64,000 nt of DNA from Actinomadura opuntiae (GCF_030283205.1 NZ_JASNWF010000003.1:248001-312000), one strand, 5' to 3'; positions 1 to 9,600 are shown, numbered from the stretch's first letter. Numbers and translations are program-made. The notes: a model not told the origin generated them from the sequence alone.

Positions 1-2
1 CC

Positions 3-605
3 TGGATCGAGGCCGGCGAAGCGCTGATGACCTGGGCACGGAACAGACCCGACATCGACGCCGACCGGCTGGCGTGCTGGGGAACGAGTTTCGGCTCCTT
101 CTGGATCACCCAGCTCGCCGCGACCCAACCGGCGCTGCTCGGCTGCGCAGCAGCCCTGCCGGTCTTCGAACCCGGCGCGACCACCGTCTTCGAACAGGCC
201 TGCCCCACCTTCAAAGCCCGCCACATGTGGATGGCGGGCCTGAGCGACGAGGCCGCCTTCGACCAGATGGCCGGCGGCTACGACCTACGTCCCCTCGTCA
301 GCGAGATGACCGTTCCCTGGCTGGTGGTCGGCGGCGAGGCGGACGAACTGTCCCCGGTCGAATGGGTCCACCGGCTGGCCGCGACCTGCCCGGCCCCCAG
401 CACCCTGCTGATCTACCAAGGCGCCCGGCATTCCATGACCGAGTCCATGGCGCCCGTGCTCGGACCACCGTGGCGATCCGCCATCGCGGACTGGATCGCC
501 GACCGCATCGCCGGCCGCGAAGCACAAAGCAAATACCTGTACGTCACCACCACCGGAAATGTGGAGCACCGCCCCCACCCCCGCGAAACCGACACCGCGC
601 CATAG
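3..605 (+). CDS. alpha/beta hydrolase, C-terminal part
   Basis: The reading frame is open to the left edge, so the true start lies outside the window. The visible part carries a nucleophile elbow GTSFGS, followed by a GGEADE segment that fits the acidic residue of the triad and an ARHSM segment that fits the catalytic His. This is the usual order for serine alpha/beta hydrolases, of the dienelactone hydrolase or acyl-esterase type. The last ~30 residues are polar and probably disordered. Substrate cannot be read from the sequence. It is followed directly by a transposase remnant, so this may be the edge of an old rearrangement. Confidence 0.75.
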   Translation, partial: WIEAGEALMTWARNRPDIDADRLACWGTSFGSFWITQLAATQPALLGCAAALPVFEPGATTVFEQACPTFKARHMWMAGLSDEAAFDQMAGGYDLRPLVSEMTVPWLVVGGEADELSPVEWVHRLAATCPAPSTLLIYQGARHSMTESMAPVLGPPWRSAIADWIADRIAGREAQSKYLYVTTTGNVEHRPHPRETDTAP

Positions 606-671
606 GCCGGCAGTCCGTCCTGTGGAGGAACCTCACAGCCCGCCTCGCGCGTCCGCCACAGCCTGACGTCG

Positions 672-936
672 TTGTTAATGGCGGCCGCGGCGGCGGTGCT
701 GGCCGGAGCGACATCGTTCACCGCGGTCGGCGAATGGGTCGCAGACGCGCCGCCGCATGTCCTGGCCGCTCTGGGCGTCCGCCATAATCCTCTGACCCGC
801 CAGATCCGGCCGCTGGACGACGGGAAGTGGCGGACCGTCACCGTCTACGCCATCACCAGCCTGGACGCCCACCAGGCAACCCCCTGCCCAGTTCGCCGTC
901 TGGATCCGCGGCCACTGGCAACTGCGCCCAGCATGA
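672..936 (+). pseudogene. ISAs1-type transposase remnant, left copy
   Basis: The N-terminal half of this stretch reads AAAAVLAGATSFTAVGEW then DAPPHVLAALGVRHNPLT, the start typical of ISAs1-family DDE transposases. It then jumps straight to KWRTVTVYAITSLDAHQAT, which belongs near the C-terminus, so the catalytic core is deleted. A one-base insertion near 880-890 shifts the frame, after which VWIRGHWQ is readable, followed by a second deletion and the stop TGA at 934-936. Assignment rests on remembered family sequence. It is inactive and serves only as a marker of past IS activity beside the methyltransferase. Confidence 0.7.
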
Positions 937-975
937 ATAAGACGGACATGACGCGGTACGCCGAGGCCCTGGAGG
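927..975 (+). repeat. IS 3' end, copy 1 (direct repeat with 2109-2167)
   Basis: The segment starting CCCAGCATGAATAAGACGGA recurs at 2109 as CCCAGTATGAATAAAACGGA and continues with matching ACGCG and CCGAGGCC blocks. In both copies it contains the transposase stop codon (TGA) and follows transposase C-terminal coding. I read it as the conserved right end of the same insertion sequence, present twice in the same orientation around the methyltransferase gene. Confidence 0.65.
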
Positions 976-1047
976 TTGTTTCCTCTGCCGTTCCTTCACC
1001 GCCTGGCCCTCGCAGACGGTGAAGTTGCCGGAGGTGGCTGCGTTCGC

Positions 1048-1893
1048 TCAGGTGACCCGCGCGGCCACCAGGGTCTCGAAGGTATAGGGCCGCAGCCCAT
1101 CGGTACGGCCGGCGAAGTACCGCTGCTGGAGGTCTGCACGTGCGGGATGGTCCACGACCTTCAGCCCGCACCGGCTGATCAGCCTCTCGATCTCGATCAC
1201 CGGCCAGCCGGGCTGAAGAGGCTCGCCGACAGAAGCCGCGATCGGCGTGTAGATCCGGGCGAATTCCGTCCCCACGTCATCCAGCACAGAGTCCTCGGCC
1301 CGGTAGGAGAACACCACCTCAGACCCGGGAGCAGCCGCCGCGATCGTGCGCAACATCGACTCGATCGCCTGTGCCGTCAGATAGGGGGCGACACCCGTCC
1401 AGCAGAACATCGCCGGCTGCGCCCAATCGAACCCGGCCGCGCCCAGAGCATCCCGAACCGGTTCGGCCTCGAAATCAACCGGCACGAACACCTGCGAGTC
1501 GCTGAGCGGCAGGCCGAGTTCCCTGACCCGCTCGAGCTTCCAGGCCTGGGAAGCAGGATGATCAACCTCGAGCACCGTCAGCGAGCCGAGCAGATCCGGC
1601 CGCCGCCACGCCAACGAGTCAAGCCCCGCGCCAAGAATCACGTACTGCGTGAAGGCGCCAGCGGCCAGCCGGTCCTCGGCGTACCGGCTGCGGGTGCAGA
1701 CAGCCGCGCGGGACTCGCGACGGACCGGACCGGGGAACAGCGGATCGAACCGGTCTCGCAGCTCCCGCCATACCGGGCCGACAAGCACCAGGGCCAGCAC
1801 ATCATCCAGTACCCACGGCGACGCCGTCTCCAGGCGAAACAATCCACGCGACACGGCCGCGAACATCGCCGTCCTGCTCGGCGCGCTCTCCAT
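1048..1893 (-). CDS. class I SAM methyltransferase, LCM/TIGR00027-like
   Basis: The 281-residue protein has the SAM-binding loop VILGAGLDSLAWR and the acidic strand end EVDHP. Both are hallmarks of the leucine-carboxyl-methyltransferase fold as found in the TIGR00027 / O-methyltransferase group common in actinomycetes. Length is normal. A strong AGGAGG lies 5 nt before the ATG. Small-molecule O-methylation is the usual guess for the family; the substrate is unknown. The gene stands alone and is bracketed by two remnants of the same ISAs1-type element in one orientation, which suggests that it was carried in with, or trapped between, the insertion sequences. Confidence 0.85.
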   Translation of the reverse strand: MESAPSRTAMFAAVSRGLFRLETASPWVLDDVLALVLVGPVWRELRDRFDPLFPGPVRRESRAAVCTRSRYAEDRLAAGAFTQYVILGAGLDSLAWRRPDLLGSLTVLEVDHPASQAWKLERVRELGLPLSDSQVFVPVDFEAEPVRDALGAAGFDWAQPAMFCWTGVAPYLTAQAIESMLRTIAAAAPGSEVVFSYRAEDSVLDDVGTEFARIYTPIAASVGEPLQPGWPVIEIERLISRCGLKVVDHPARADLQQRYFAGRTDGLRPYTFETLVAARVT

Positions 1894-1979
1894 GCATTCC
1901 TCCTCGCCGGCCAGAGCCCACGCGCGCCCACTCTGCGCACTTCACAGGATGCGCCTGAAACGCCCTGACGGCCACAGCC

Positions 1980-2118
1980 AGATCGCCTGCCGCCACGATC
2001 TACTCGCCATCGGGATCCTCCAAGACGGCCGGGCAGACCACCACCACAGCCCCCTTGCAGGCACCACGCCCGCGACGCCACCAAAACCCTCGAGATCCAC
2101 CGACTCGACCCAGTATGA
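1980..2118 (+). pseudogene. ISAs1-type transposase remnant, right copy
   Basis: Only the C-terminal end survives, broken by a frameshift. LLAIGIL is readable at about 2000-2020, and after a shift RHHARDATKTLEIHRLDPV runs to the stop TGA at 2116-2118. Both match the end of ISAs1 transposases as I know the family. The stop is embedded in the same conserved terminal sequence as in the left copy. Confidence 0.6.
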
Positions 2119-2167
2119 ATAAAACGGAAATAACGCGACTATACCGAGGCCTTGCAGATACTGGAGG
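2109..2167 (+). repeat. IS 3' end, copy 2 (direct repeat with 927-975)
   Basis: This is the second copy of the putative IS right end, starting CCCAGTATGAATAAAACGGA. It has a few substitutions and short insertions relative to copy 1. It follows the right transposase remnant. Confidence 0.6.
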
Positions 2168-2474
2168 GCCACCATGAGGGCGAAGCTGTGGAACGGGCGT
2201 AGCGCCCAGAGCAGGAATCCATAACCGTCGGATCGTATCGGATGGGGAACGGAGCCAGCCGATCCGCACGTAGTCGAAGCTGTCGTTGAACCACAGCGCG
2301 GGACGGTAGGCGGCACGTGAGCAGCAACCGAACGGCCAACGACGATAGCGCGCCGGATCGGGCGGAGTCACCGCCGTCCACGGCTCGGATGTGTGCCCCA
2401 TCTTTCGATCATGATTGAGGGGGCGGAATCCTCGGGTCGGGCAGCAGGTCGGCCAGTGCGGTGCGCACGGCGAC

Positions 2475-2615
2475 TCGAGCCGGTCCTGGCCCCTGGACGC
2501 GATGGGCGACACCGGCCGCGCCCGCGAGCTGTTCGCGGCCATCCAGCACCTGCGGCACGAGGACGGCTCGTACTGGACGGGCTGGCAGTTCGCCAACGAG
2601 CGCCACTTCAGCCGG
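2475..2615 (+). pseudogene. prenyltransferase/squalene-cyclase-like C-terminal fragment
   Basis: The frame reads LDAMGDTGRARELFAAIQ, then HLRHEDGSYWTGWQFANE and a few more residues. This resembles the C-terminal repeat of actinobacterial 'prenyltransferase' (alpha-toroid) proteins, which show DGSYWTG near their end. There is no start, ribosome site or remainder of the gene, and the end runs into the 3' end of the TetR gene on the other strand. I treat it as a relic of a deleted gene. No gene is recognisable in the 300 bases before it. Confidence 0.4.
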
Positions 2616-2635
2616 TGCGCAGCGGCCGCTGAGAC

Positions 2636-3310
2636 TCAGCGGTCCCCGCCGGAGGGGGGCACCGTCACGGCCCGGGCGAACAGCTCGGCGTGGGCGGTCA
2701 TCCGGCGGCGCGCGTCGCCCCGCTGCTCGGCGGTGGCCTCGCCGTGCAGCCACATGAGCCGGGCGTGCGCGATCGGCGCCATCAGGGCATAGGCGAGGTC
2801 CTCCGGCGAGCCGAGGTCGTCGCGGATCCGCCCCTCCTCGATCCAGCGGGCGAACAGTCCGGCGAGGCCGCGGAGCGCCCCTTCGATGCCCTCCTCGATC
2901 CCGTCGTCGTGGATCAGTCCGTCCCGCACCGCGAGGCCGATGGCCTGCCGAGCCCGCGGGGTGTCCCAGGCGGTGACGACCCGGTCGGTGAACGCGCGGA
3001 TGAACTCCGCCGGGCCCGCCCCGGCCGGCGTCTCCTCCAGCGCGACCACCGCCACCAAGGGCCCGGCCACGCGCATCGCCGCCTCGTGGATCGCCTTCTT
3101 GCTCGAGAAGTGGGCGTACAAGGCGCTCTCGCTCAGCCCGACCTCCCGCGCGATGGCCCTGATCGAGGTGCCCGCGAAGCCGTTCCGTGCGAACAGCCGG
3201 AGCGCGGCGTCGACGAGTGCCGCCTTGGTGTCGCCCGCCTCGGACTTGGCCGGGCGCCCGGGCCCCCGCCGGGGCCGGTCATTGCTGGTCATGCTCACGT
3301 TCGCATCCAA
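2636..3310 (-). CDS. TetR-family repressor
   Basis: A basic N-terminus (RRGPGRPAKS) leads into a TetR helix-turn-helix at about residues 30-75: AALRLFARNGFAGTSIRAIA, then VGLSESALYAHFSSKKAI. The ~150-residue C-terminal part is the variable ligand-binding and dimer domain. The given start is a TTG; GTG at 3298 or ATG at 3292 are alternatives. The gene is divergent from the metallo-hydrolase at 3390, and a long palindrome lies between the two starts. Autorepression and control of that neighbour are therefore the likely roles (inference). Confidence 0.88.
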   Translation of the reverse strand: MDANVSMTSNDRPRRGPGRPAKSEAGDTKAALVDAALRLFARNGFAGTSIRAIAREVGLSESALYAHFSSKKAIHEAAMRVAGPLVAVVALEETPAGAGPAEFIRAFTDRVVTAWDTPRARQAIGLAVRDGLIHDDGIEEGIEGALRGLAGLFARWIEEGRIRDDLGSPEDLAYALMAPIAHARLMWLHGEATAEQRGDARRRMTAHAELFARAVTVPPSGGDR

Positions 3311-3329
3311 TCACCGATCACTGCGCTTG

Positions 3330-3355
3330 AAAATAACCGATCGATCGATTAATTT
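3330..3355. promoter_or_regulatory. palindromic operator for the TetR/MBL pair
   Basis: A 26-bp near-palindrome with core AACCGATCGATCGATT at 3335-3350. Only two base pairs break the symmetry over the full span. It sits between the divergent TetR and metallo-hydrolase starts, in locally AT-richer DNA, as expected for a TetR dimer site. Confidence 0.65.
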
Positions 3356-3389
3356 ATGACGGCCATCCGGAGCACGAGGAGCGATCGAG

Positions 3390-4400
3390 ATGTCCCAGCC
3401 ACCCATCCCGGCCCGCGAGATCGCCGAGCGGCCCGACGGCTACCAGGGCCCGAACCTGTCACCCAGAGGGCTCACGCTGGCGCCGCACCGCCTCGCCGAC
3501 GGCGTGTACGCCCTGATGGCGACCCTCCCGCCGAAGGACAACAACGGCCTCGTCGCCGGCCGCGACGCCGCTCTCATCGTCGACGCCGGGATCACGCCCG
3601 AGGTGTCCACGCGCATCCGGGCCCTCGCCGGCGAACTCACCGACCGGCCGCCGCGCTACCTGGCCAACACGACGTACCACGGGGACCACACGTTCGGGAA
3701 CATGGGCTTTCCCGACGACGTCGTCATCGTCTCGTCGCGGCTCAACAAGGAGAACATGACCGACCTGGACTACGAGAAGAAGGTCCGGTCCGGGAACATG
3801 CACGGCGACGAGGGGCTGCTCGACACGGTGACCCGCTGGCGCACCCCAGACGTGGTCTTCGACTCGTTCGCCGAGATCGACCTCGGCGGCCGTACCGTCC
3901 AGCTCTGGCACTTCGGCCCGGGCAACGGCCCCGGCGACACGATCGTGTACGTCCCCGACACGCGCACCGCCTGGACGGGGAACTTCCTCGGCCACGCGGG
4001 CGTCGCCCACATGCTCCTGCAGGGCGGCCCCGAGCCGTACGTGGGCTCACTGCGCCGGATGAGGGAGGCGCTACCCGAGTTGCGCACCATCGTGCCGGGC
4101 CACGGGCCGATGGGCGACGGCCCGGCCGCCATCGACGCGCTCATCGCGTACCTCGAACGCCTGCACGACGAGGTCGCCGCGTCCGTGGAGGCGGGACGTA
4201 CGCTCGCCGAGACCGAGGCCGCCTGCACCGACCCGTGGGCCGACGATCTCGATCCCGCCCTGGCGGAGGCCATAGCCGCCGCCTACGACGTTCCGCCTGA
4301 GCTCGCCCGGCGCGGAATGCTGGAGCTGTGCCGCCACCTGCACCGGCTCAACGTCCTGAGCACCTACCGCCTTTACGAGGCAGGCCCGGCGGAGTCGTAG
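3390..4400 (+). CDS. metallo-beta-lactamase-fold hydrolase
   Basis: The 336-residue protein has an MBL fold. The early strand carries LIVDAGITPE, the metal motif appears as TTYHGDHTFGN, and later metal-loop candidates are the segment around TAWTGNFLGHAG and IVPGHGPMG. In the HxHxDH motif the first His is replaced by Thr (T-Y-H-G-D-H), so one metal site may be altered or empty. An AGGAG sequence lies about 10 nt before the ATG. The product could be a hydrolase or a lactonase. Control by the divergent TetR gene is likely. No other enzyme of a pathway is adjacent. Confidence 0.82.
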   Translation: MSQPPIPAREIAERPDGYQGPNLSPRGLTLAPHRLADGVYALMATLPPKDNNGLVAGRDAALIVDAGITPEVSTRIRALAGELTDRPPRYLANTTYHGDHTFGNMGFPDDVVIVSSRLNKENMTDLDYEKKVRSGNMHGDEGLLDTVTRWRTPDVVFDSFAEIDLGGRTVQLWHFGPGNGPGDTIVYVPDTRTAWTGNFLGHAGVAHMLLQGGPEPYVGSLRRMREALPELRTIVPGHGPMGDGPAAIDALIAYLERLHDEVAASVEAGRTLAETEAACTDPWADDLDPALAEAIAAAYDVPPELARRGMLELCRHLHRLNVLSTYRLYEAGPAES

Positions 4401-4427
4401 AGGTCGCGGAGGCGGCGGACTCCCCGG

Positions 4428-4690
4428 TCAGCCCACCCCACCCCGCCGCGGCCGACCGGTGTCGGCGAAGTCCGTGATCAGCTTCGTGAGCTCGGCGGGC
4501 CGCTCGGCGAGCATCGCGTGGCCCGCGCCCTCGACGCGTACGACCGCAGCGGGTTCACCGGACCGTGACCAAACTCGCCTTGTTCACACCTCCTGCCCGG
4601 CCAGTACGCCGCCCACGACCGCAGGTGCGCCGGGACCCGGCCGCGTTCGACCACGGCGCGGTGCATGTCGCGGTGAACGATCGTCACCAC
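4428..4690 (-). pseudogene. hydrolase C-terminal fragment, decayed
   Basis: On the minus strand the end reads VRVEGAGHAMLAERPAEL and then KLITDFADTG to a stop at 4428. This fits the catalytic-His strand and last helix of an alpha/beta hydrolase. Upstream, in another frame, is HRDMHRAVVERGRVPAHLRS, which I cannot assign. No intact domain remains, so I call it a relic. The 4690-4890 stretch holds only the leader of the next operon. Confidence 0.4.
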
Positions 4691-4804
4691 CGCCGCCTGG
4701 CGCCGCTACCGCGGCGCTGAGCGGTGGAGCGCACGCATTTCCTGATTGAGCTCGGCAGGTGTTGCCGAAGGGGACGCGACTTAATAAAGAGGAGTTGCAT
4801 AATT

Positions 4805-4820
4805 AACAAGCGATCTTGTT
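4805..4820. promoter_or_regulatory. inverted repeat before the FAAL-PKS operon
   Basis: AACAAG-CGAT-CTTGTT forms a perfect 6+6 inverted repeat in a locally AT-rich patch, just after AAAGAGGAG (4787-4794). It overlaps the TTG at 4816, which argues against that codon as the start of the ligase. It could be an operator or a leader hairpin. Confidence 0.4.
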
Positions 4821-4893
4821 TTCTGGCTCTCAATCGTGGGCGCTGGCCGACCTGTGCGATCTACATGCCCCTCGTTGGACGGGATTTGATGCC

Positions 4894-6615
4894 GTGAACC
4901 GCCCGCAACCGTTGTCAGGATCTGCTGACGGCAACTTGATCTGGCATGCCGCAACGCTAGCGGCTGCAAATCCCGATCTTCCGCTGTTTAGCCATGTACG
5001 TTTCGGGCCCGGGGAGGAAGAGGCCCGCTCGCGGCTGACCAGGGCTCAGACGATCGAATCCGCCAGGAGCCTCGGCGGCCGCCTAGCGATGGTCGCCGAC
5101 CCGGGAGAAAGGGTCGCGATCCTCGCGCCAGAGGGCCTGGACTATGTGATCGGGTTCATCGGCGCGATGTACGCCGGGTGCATCGCCGTGCCGCTGTTCG
5201 CTCCGACATCGCTGTCGTCCAATGAGCGCTTGGGCGCAGCTCTGCGGGACTGCGAGCCCACGGTGTGGCTGGTCCTGCGAAAGGACGTTCGCGACGCCGC
5301 CGAGTTGCTCAGCGATGGCACGCTGCCCCCGCCGAGGGAGATCGTGCCGATCGACGGCGACTACGCCCGCTGGGGCGAGAGCTTCGAGGGACGCCACTGC
5401 GACCTCGCCTACCTGCAGTACACCTCCGGGTCGACCCGTTCGCCGCGAGGTGTAATGGTCGGCCATGCCAACGTCATCGCGAACGTCCGCCAGCTCGTGG
5501 AGGCGTTCGGCGCGACCGAGGATGGGACGTGCGTCGGCTGGTTGCCGCTCCACCACGACATGGGTCTCGTGCTGACGGTATGTGTGCCGCTCGTCACCGG
5601 CCTCTCCTCCGAGTTCATGGACCCGGTCTCGTTCCTCAAGCGGCCGGCGCGTTGGCTGTCGCTGTTGTCGCGGCCCGGACCCGCGTACACGGCGGCGCCG
5701 AACTTCGCTTACGACCTGCTGCTGAGGCGAGTCCGGCCGGAGGAGACCCATGTCGACTTGAGTGGGGTGAAGGTGTTCCTGAACGGAAGCGAGCGGGTCA
5801 GGGCGGAGACCTTACGGCGGTTCACCAAGGCATTCGCACCGCACGGGGTGACGCCGGAGGTGTTACGACCGTCCTATGGGCTGGCAGAGGCAACCGTCTT
5901 CGCCGCGACGACCGAGACGGGCGCCCACCCCACAGCGCGCGACTTCTCCCGCGAGGCCCTGGAGAAGGGCGTCGCGCAGCCGGCCTCCGAGGACACCGTC
6001 TCCCTGGTGTCCTGCGGCCGGCCCATCGGTCAGCAGGTACGCATCGTGGACCCCGGGACCCGCGAGCCTCTGGTCCCGGGAAACGTCGGCGAGATCTGGC
6101 TGCGCGGGCCGAACATCGCCCAGGGCTACTGGGCACGGGCCGAGGAGTCCGCGGAGACCTTTGGAGCCGTCTTGGATGGTGTCCCCGGCTGGCTGAGGAC
6201 CGGCGACCTCGGGTTCGAGCACGACGGCGATGTGTTCGTCAGCGGACGGCTGAAGGACCTGATCATCGTCGACGGCCGCAACCACTATCCCGACGACATC
6301 GAGGCAACGATCCGGGAGTCGGCGCCCGACCTGCGTCCTGACAGGATGGCCGCCTTCGAGGTGACGCGGGACGGGCGGACGGGAGTCGTCGTCGTGGCCG
6401 AGCGGACGGGGCGCGCCCCGTCCGCAGAGCGAGACATCCGAGCCCAGGAAGCGCGCGTCCGCGCCGCGGTCAGCGAACGACACGGGACGACCTTGCTCGC
6501 CTTCCACGTCGTCCGTCCGGGCACCTTGAAGGTGACCAGCAGCGGAAAGGTCGCGCGCGGGGCATGCCGCCGCGCATACCTGGCCGGTCACATCGCGCCG
6601 GAGGCCGACCGTTGA
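4894..6615 (+). CDS. fatty acyl-AMP ligase (FAAL)
   Basis: ANL-superfamily adenylating enzyme of the FAAL branch, which activates a fatty acid as acyl-AMP and passes it to a carrier protein instead of CoA. Diagnostic motifs: P-loop YTSGSTRSPRGVM, WLPLHHDMGL, SYGLAEATVFA, the hinge/C-domain GRLKDLIIVDGRNHYPDD, and a C-terminal SSGKVARG that supplies the adenylation Lys. I take GTG 4894, with GGACGGG upstream, as the start. The in-frame TTG at 4816 lies inside an inverted repeat and has no well-placed ribosome site. The stop overlaps the start of the ACP-first PKS, so the acyl chain is most likely loaded on that ACP (inference). Confidence 0.9.
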   Translation: MNRPQPLSGSADGNLIWHAATLAAANPDLPLFSHVRFGPGEEEARSRLTRAQTIESARSLGGRLAMVADPGERVAILAPEGLDYVIGFIGAMYAGCIAVPLFAPTSLSSNERLGAALRDCEPTVWLVLRKDVRDAAELLSDGTLPPPREIVPIDGDYARWGESFEGRHCDLAYLQYTSGSTRSPRGVMVGHANVIANVRQLVEAFGATEDGTCVGWLPLHHDMGLVLTVCVPLVTGLSSEFMDPVSFLKRPARWLSLLSRPGPAYTAAPNFAYDLLLRRVRPEETHVDLSGVKVFLNGSERVRAETLRRFTKAFAPHGVTPEVLRPSYGLAEATVFAATTETGAHPTARDFSREALEKGVAQPASEDTVSLVSCGRPIGQQVRIVDPGTREPLVPGNVGEIWLRGPNIAQGYWARAEESAETFGAVLDGVPGWLRTGDLGFEHDGDVFVSGRLKDLIIVDGRNHYPDDIEATIRESAPDLRPDRMAAFEVTRDGRTGVVVVAERTGRAPSAERDIRAQEARVRAAVSERHGTTLLAFHVVRPGTLKVTSSGKVARGACRRAYLAGHIAPEADR

Positions 6616-9600
6616 CCGGCGGGCAGAACGTCGCCGACTGGCTCACCCGCAGGCTTGGTGAGATCAGTGGGCTCGCGCAGAGCGAAGTCGACCCGCACCG
6701 TCCGTTCAGTGAATTCGGGCTCTCCTCGCAAGAAGCCGTGGCCCTCTCCGGAGAACTGGAAGAGCTCACAGGCCTGGAGGTGCCCGCGACGGTCGTCTGG
6801 GAGCAGCCCACCATCGCGGCACTGGCATCGTGGCTGGCGAGCGCGCCCGCCGCTGCGTCGGCCCCGGCCGCCGCGCGGTCCGCCGGATGTCCGTCCCGCG
6901 CCGGCGCGATCGGTGCGGACTCCGTCGCCGTGATCGGCATCGGCTGCCGGTTCCCTGGCGGAGCCGACGGGCCCGACGCCTTCTGGCGCCTGCTGTCGGA
7001 GGGACGCGAGGCCGTGCGCCGCGTCCCCGAGAGCCGCTTCAGCGGACCACTCGGCACCGGCTCGTGGGCCGGCCTCCTCGACGACGTGCACGGATTCGAC
7101 GACCGGTTCTTCGGCATCGCGCCCCGCGAGGCGGCCGCCATGGACCCCCAGCAGCGGCTGCTGCTGGAGGTCTCCTGGGAGGCGCTGGAGCACGCGGGTC
7201 TGGCGGCCGACGCCCTGTGCGGAACCGACACGGGCGTCTTCGTGGGCATCTCCTCCAACGAGCACGCGCACGCGCTCTTCGCCCCCTCTTCGGCGGAGGC
7301 ACCCGAGCCGCACGCCCTCACCGGCTCGGCGATGAGCGTCGCGGCCAACCGGCTGTCGTACTTCCTCGACCTGCGCGGACCGAGCATGGCCGTCGACACG
7401 GCCTGCTCGTCGTCGCTGGTCGCCGTCCATCTCGCCGTGCGGAGCCTGCGCTCCGGCGAATGCGAGACCGCGATCTGCGGCGGTGTGAACGTGCTGCTCT
7501 CCGGGACGATCACGGCGGCCTTCGACCGGGCCGGCGCCATGGCGGCGGACGGCCGTTCCAAGGCGTTCAGCGCCGACGCCGACGGTTACGTCCGCGGCGA
7601 GGGCTGCGGCGTCGTGGTCCTCAAGAGGCTGGAGTCCGCGCTGCGGGACGGGGACAGGGTGCTCGCGGTGATCCGCGGTTCCGCCGTCGGCCAGGACGGC
7701 CGGTCCAACGGTCTCATGGCCCCGCGGCCGGAGGCACAGGCCGAGGTGATCCGCCGCGCCTGCCGCGACGCCGGTGTCGCACCCGGCGACGTCGACTTCG
7801 TCGAGGCGCACGGCACCGGCACCCTGCTCGGCGACCCGATCGAAGCGCGGGCGCTGGGTGAATCCCTCGGCGCCGGACGCCCCGCGGAGCGACCGCTCTA
7901 CGTGGGATCCGTCAAGACGAACATCGGGCACCTGGAGGCCGCCGCGGGGATCGCCGGCCTCATCAAGACCGTTCTGGCGCTCTGGCACCGGCGTCTGCCG
8001 AGGAACCTGCACTTCGGCCGCCCCAATCCGCACATCCCCTTCGCGCGACTCGGCATCGAAGTCGTGAGCCGGGACATGCCCTGGCCACGCCCCGAGGGCC
8101 GCAGGATGGCCGGAATCTCCTCGTTCGGCTTCGGCGGCACGAACGCGCACGTCGTGGTCGAGTCGGCCTCGCCCGCCCCGGTGAGCGAGGCGGACCGGGA
8201 AGGAGCACCGGTACGGCTGCTCCTCGGCGCCCCCGACCGCGATCGCCTCGCCGGGGCGGCGGAGCGACTGGCCGCCTTTATCGAGGACATGCCCGGCGAG
8301 GTGGACCTCCGCGATGTCGCGCACACGTCGTCGCGCAGGTGCTCCGGCCGGGTCCGCGGTGCGGTCGTGGCGCGTTCCGTGCCCGAAGCGCTGTCGCGGT
8401 TGCGCGCCCTGGCCAACGGGCGGGAGGACCCGCTGACCGCCCTGGGAACGGCGACGCCGGCCGGGGCGGTGTGGGTCTTCTCCGGGCAGGGCTCGCAGTG
8501 GCCCGGCATGGGACGCCGCCTCCTTGGCGAGGAACCGATCTTCGCCGCGGCCGTGGACGACCTGGAGCCGCTGTTCGCGGCGGAGGCGGGCTTCTCGCTG
8601 CGCGACGTCCTCCTCTCAGGCAGGGAGTTGACGGAGATCGACGCCGTGCAGCCGGTGCTGTTCGCCGTCCAGGTCGCACTGTCGCGACTCTGGCGCGGTC
8701 ACGGCGCCGAGCCGGCGGCGGTGATCGGCCATTCCGTGGGAGAGGTCGCCGCGGCCGTCGTCTCCGGAGCGCTCGACGCGGCGGACGGTCTGCGCGTCGT
8801 CGTGCGCCGCTCCCGCCTGATGAAAAGGATTGCCGGCGAGGGAGCCATGGCCGTGATCGGGCTGCCTGCGGGGGACGCCGACGTGCTCGCCGCACGGTTC
8901 CCCGGCGTCGAGACCGCCGTGTACTCCTCACCGTTGCAGACCGTCCTCACCGGCCCGTCCGCCCGGATCGACGCGCTGCTGCGCCACGCCGAGGAGGCCG
9001 GGGTGCCGGCGCGCGCCGTGGCGGTCGATGTCGCCTCCCATTCCGCGCAGGTGGAGCCCCTGCTCGCCGAACTGGAAAGCGGGCTGGGCCGGCTCACCGT
9101 CCGCCGCCCGTCGGCCGACTTCTACGGCACCGTCCTGCCCGACCCGCGCGCGGTGCCCGGATTCGACGGCGGCTACTGGAGCGCCAACCTGCGCCGGCCC
9201 GTCCGGTTCCAGCACGCGGTGGAAGCCGCGCTCACGGACGGCCACACGGTCTTCGTCGAGATCGCGCCGCACCCGGTCCTGCTGGCGGCGATAGACGAGA
9301 TCGCCGGCGGCGGCGACGTTGGCACGGTCCACACCTTGCGCCGGGGACCGGACGAGACGTCCGCCTTCCACGGTGCCCTCGCCCTCCAGCAGGTGCTCGG
9401 TCTCGCGCGCCCCGCGACCCGGGGGCGTCTCATCAACCTGCCGACAGCCGCGTGGCGTCACCGCCGGCCGGGGTCGGCACGACCGCAACCGGGGACGACG
9501 GAGCAGCCCGCCGGACCGCCCGTTCCATCCCCGGGGCCCGCGGCGGGTCTTCCGGGAACGCTTCTGGGCGAGCGCAGCAGCGTGGGCCTGCAGCCTGCCT

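Noticed and set aside
2139..2381. Minus-strand frame with a hydrophobic stretch (YGFLLWALRPFHSFALMVAL)
   Set aside because: Only one strand segment looks membrane-like, there is no start or family match, and it overlaps the IS end.
4816..4893. Start of the FAAL at TTG 4816
   Set aside because: The codon lies inside an inverted repeat, the best ribosome-like sequence is about 21 nt away and the extra residues do not look like the family.
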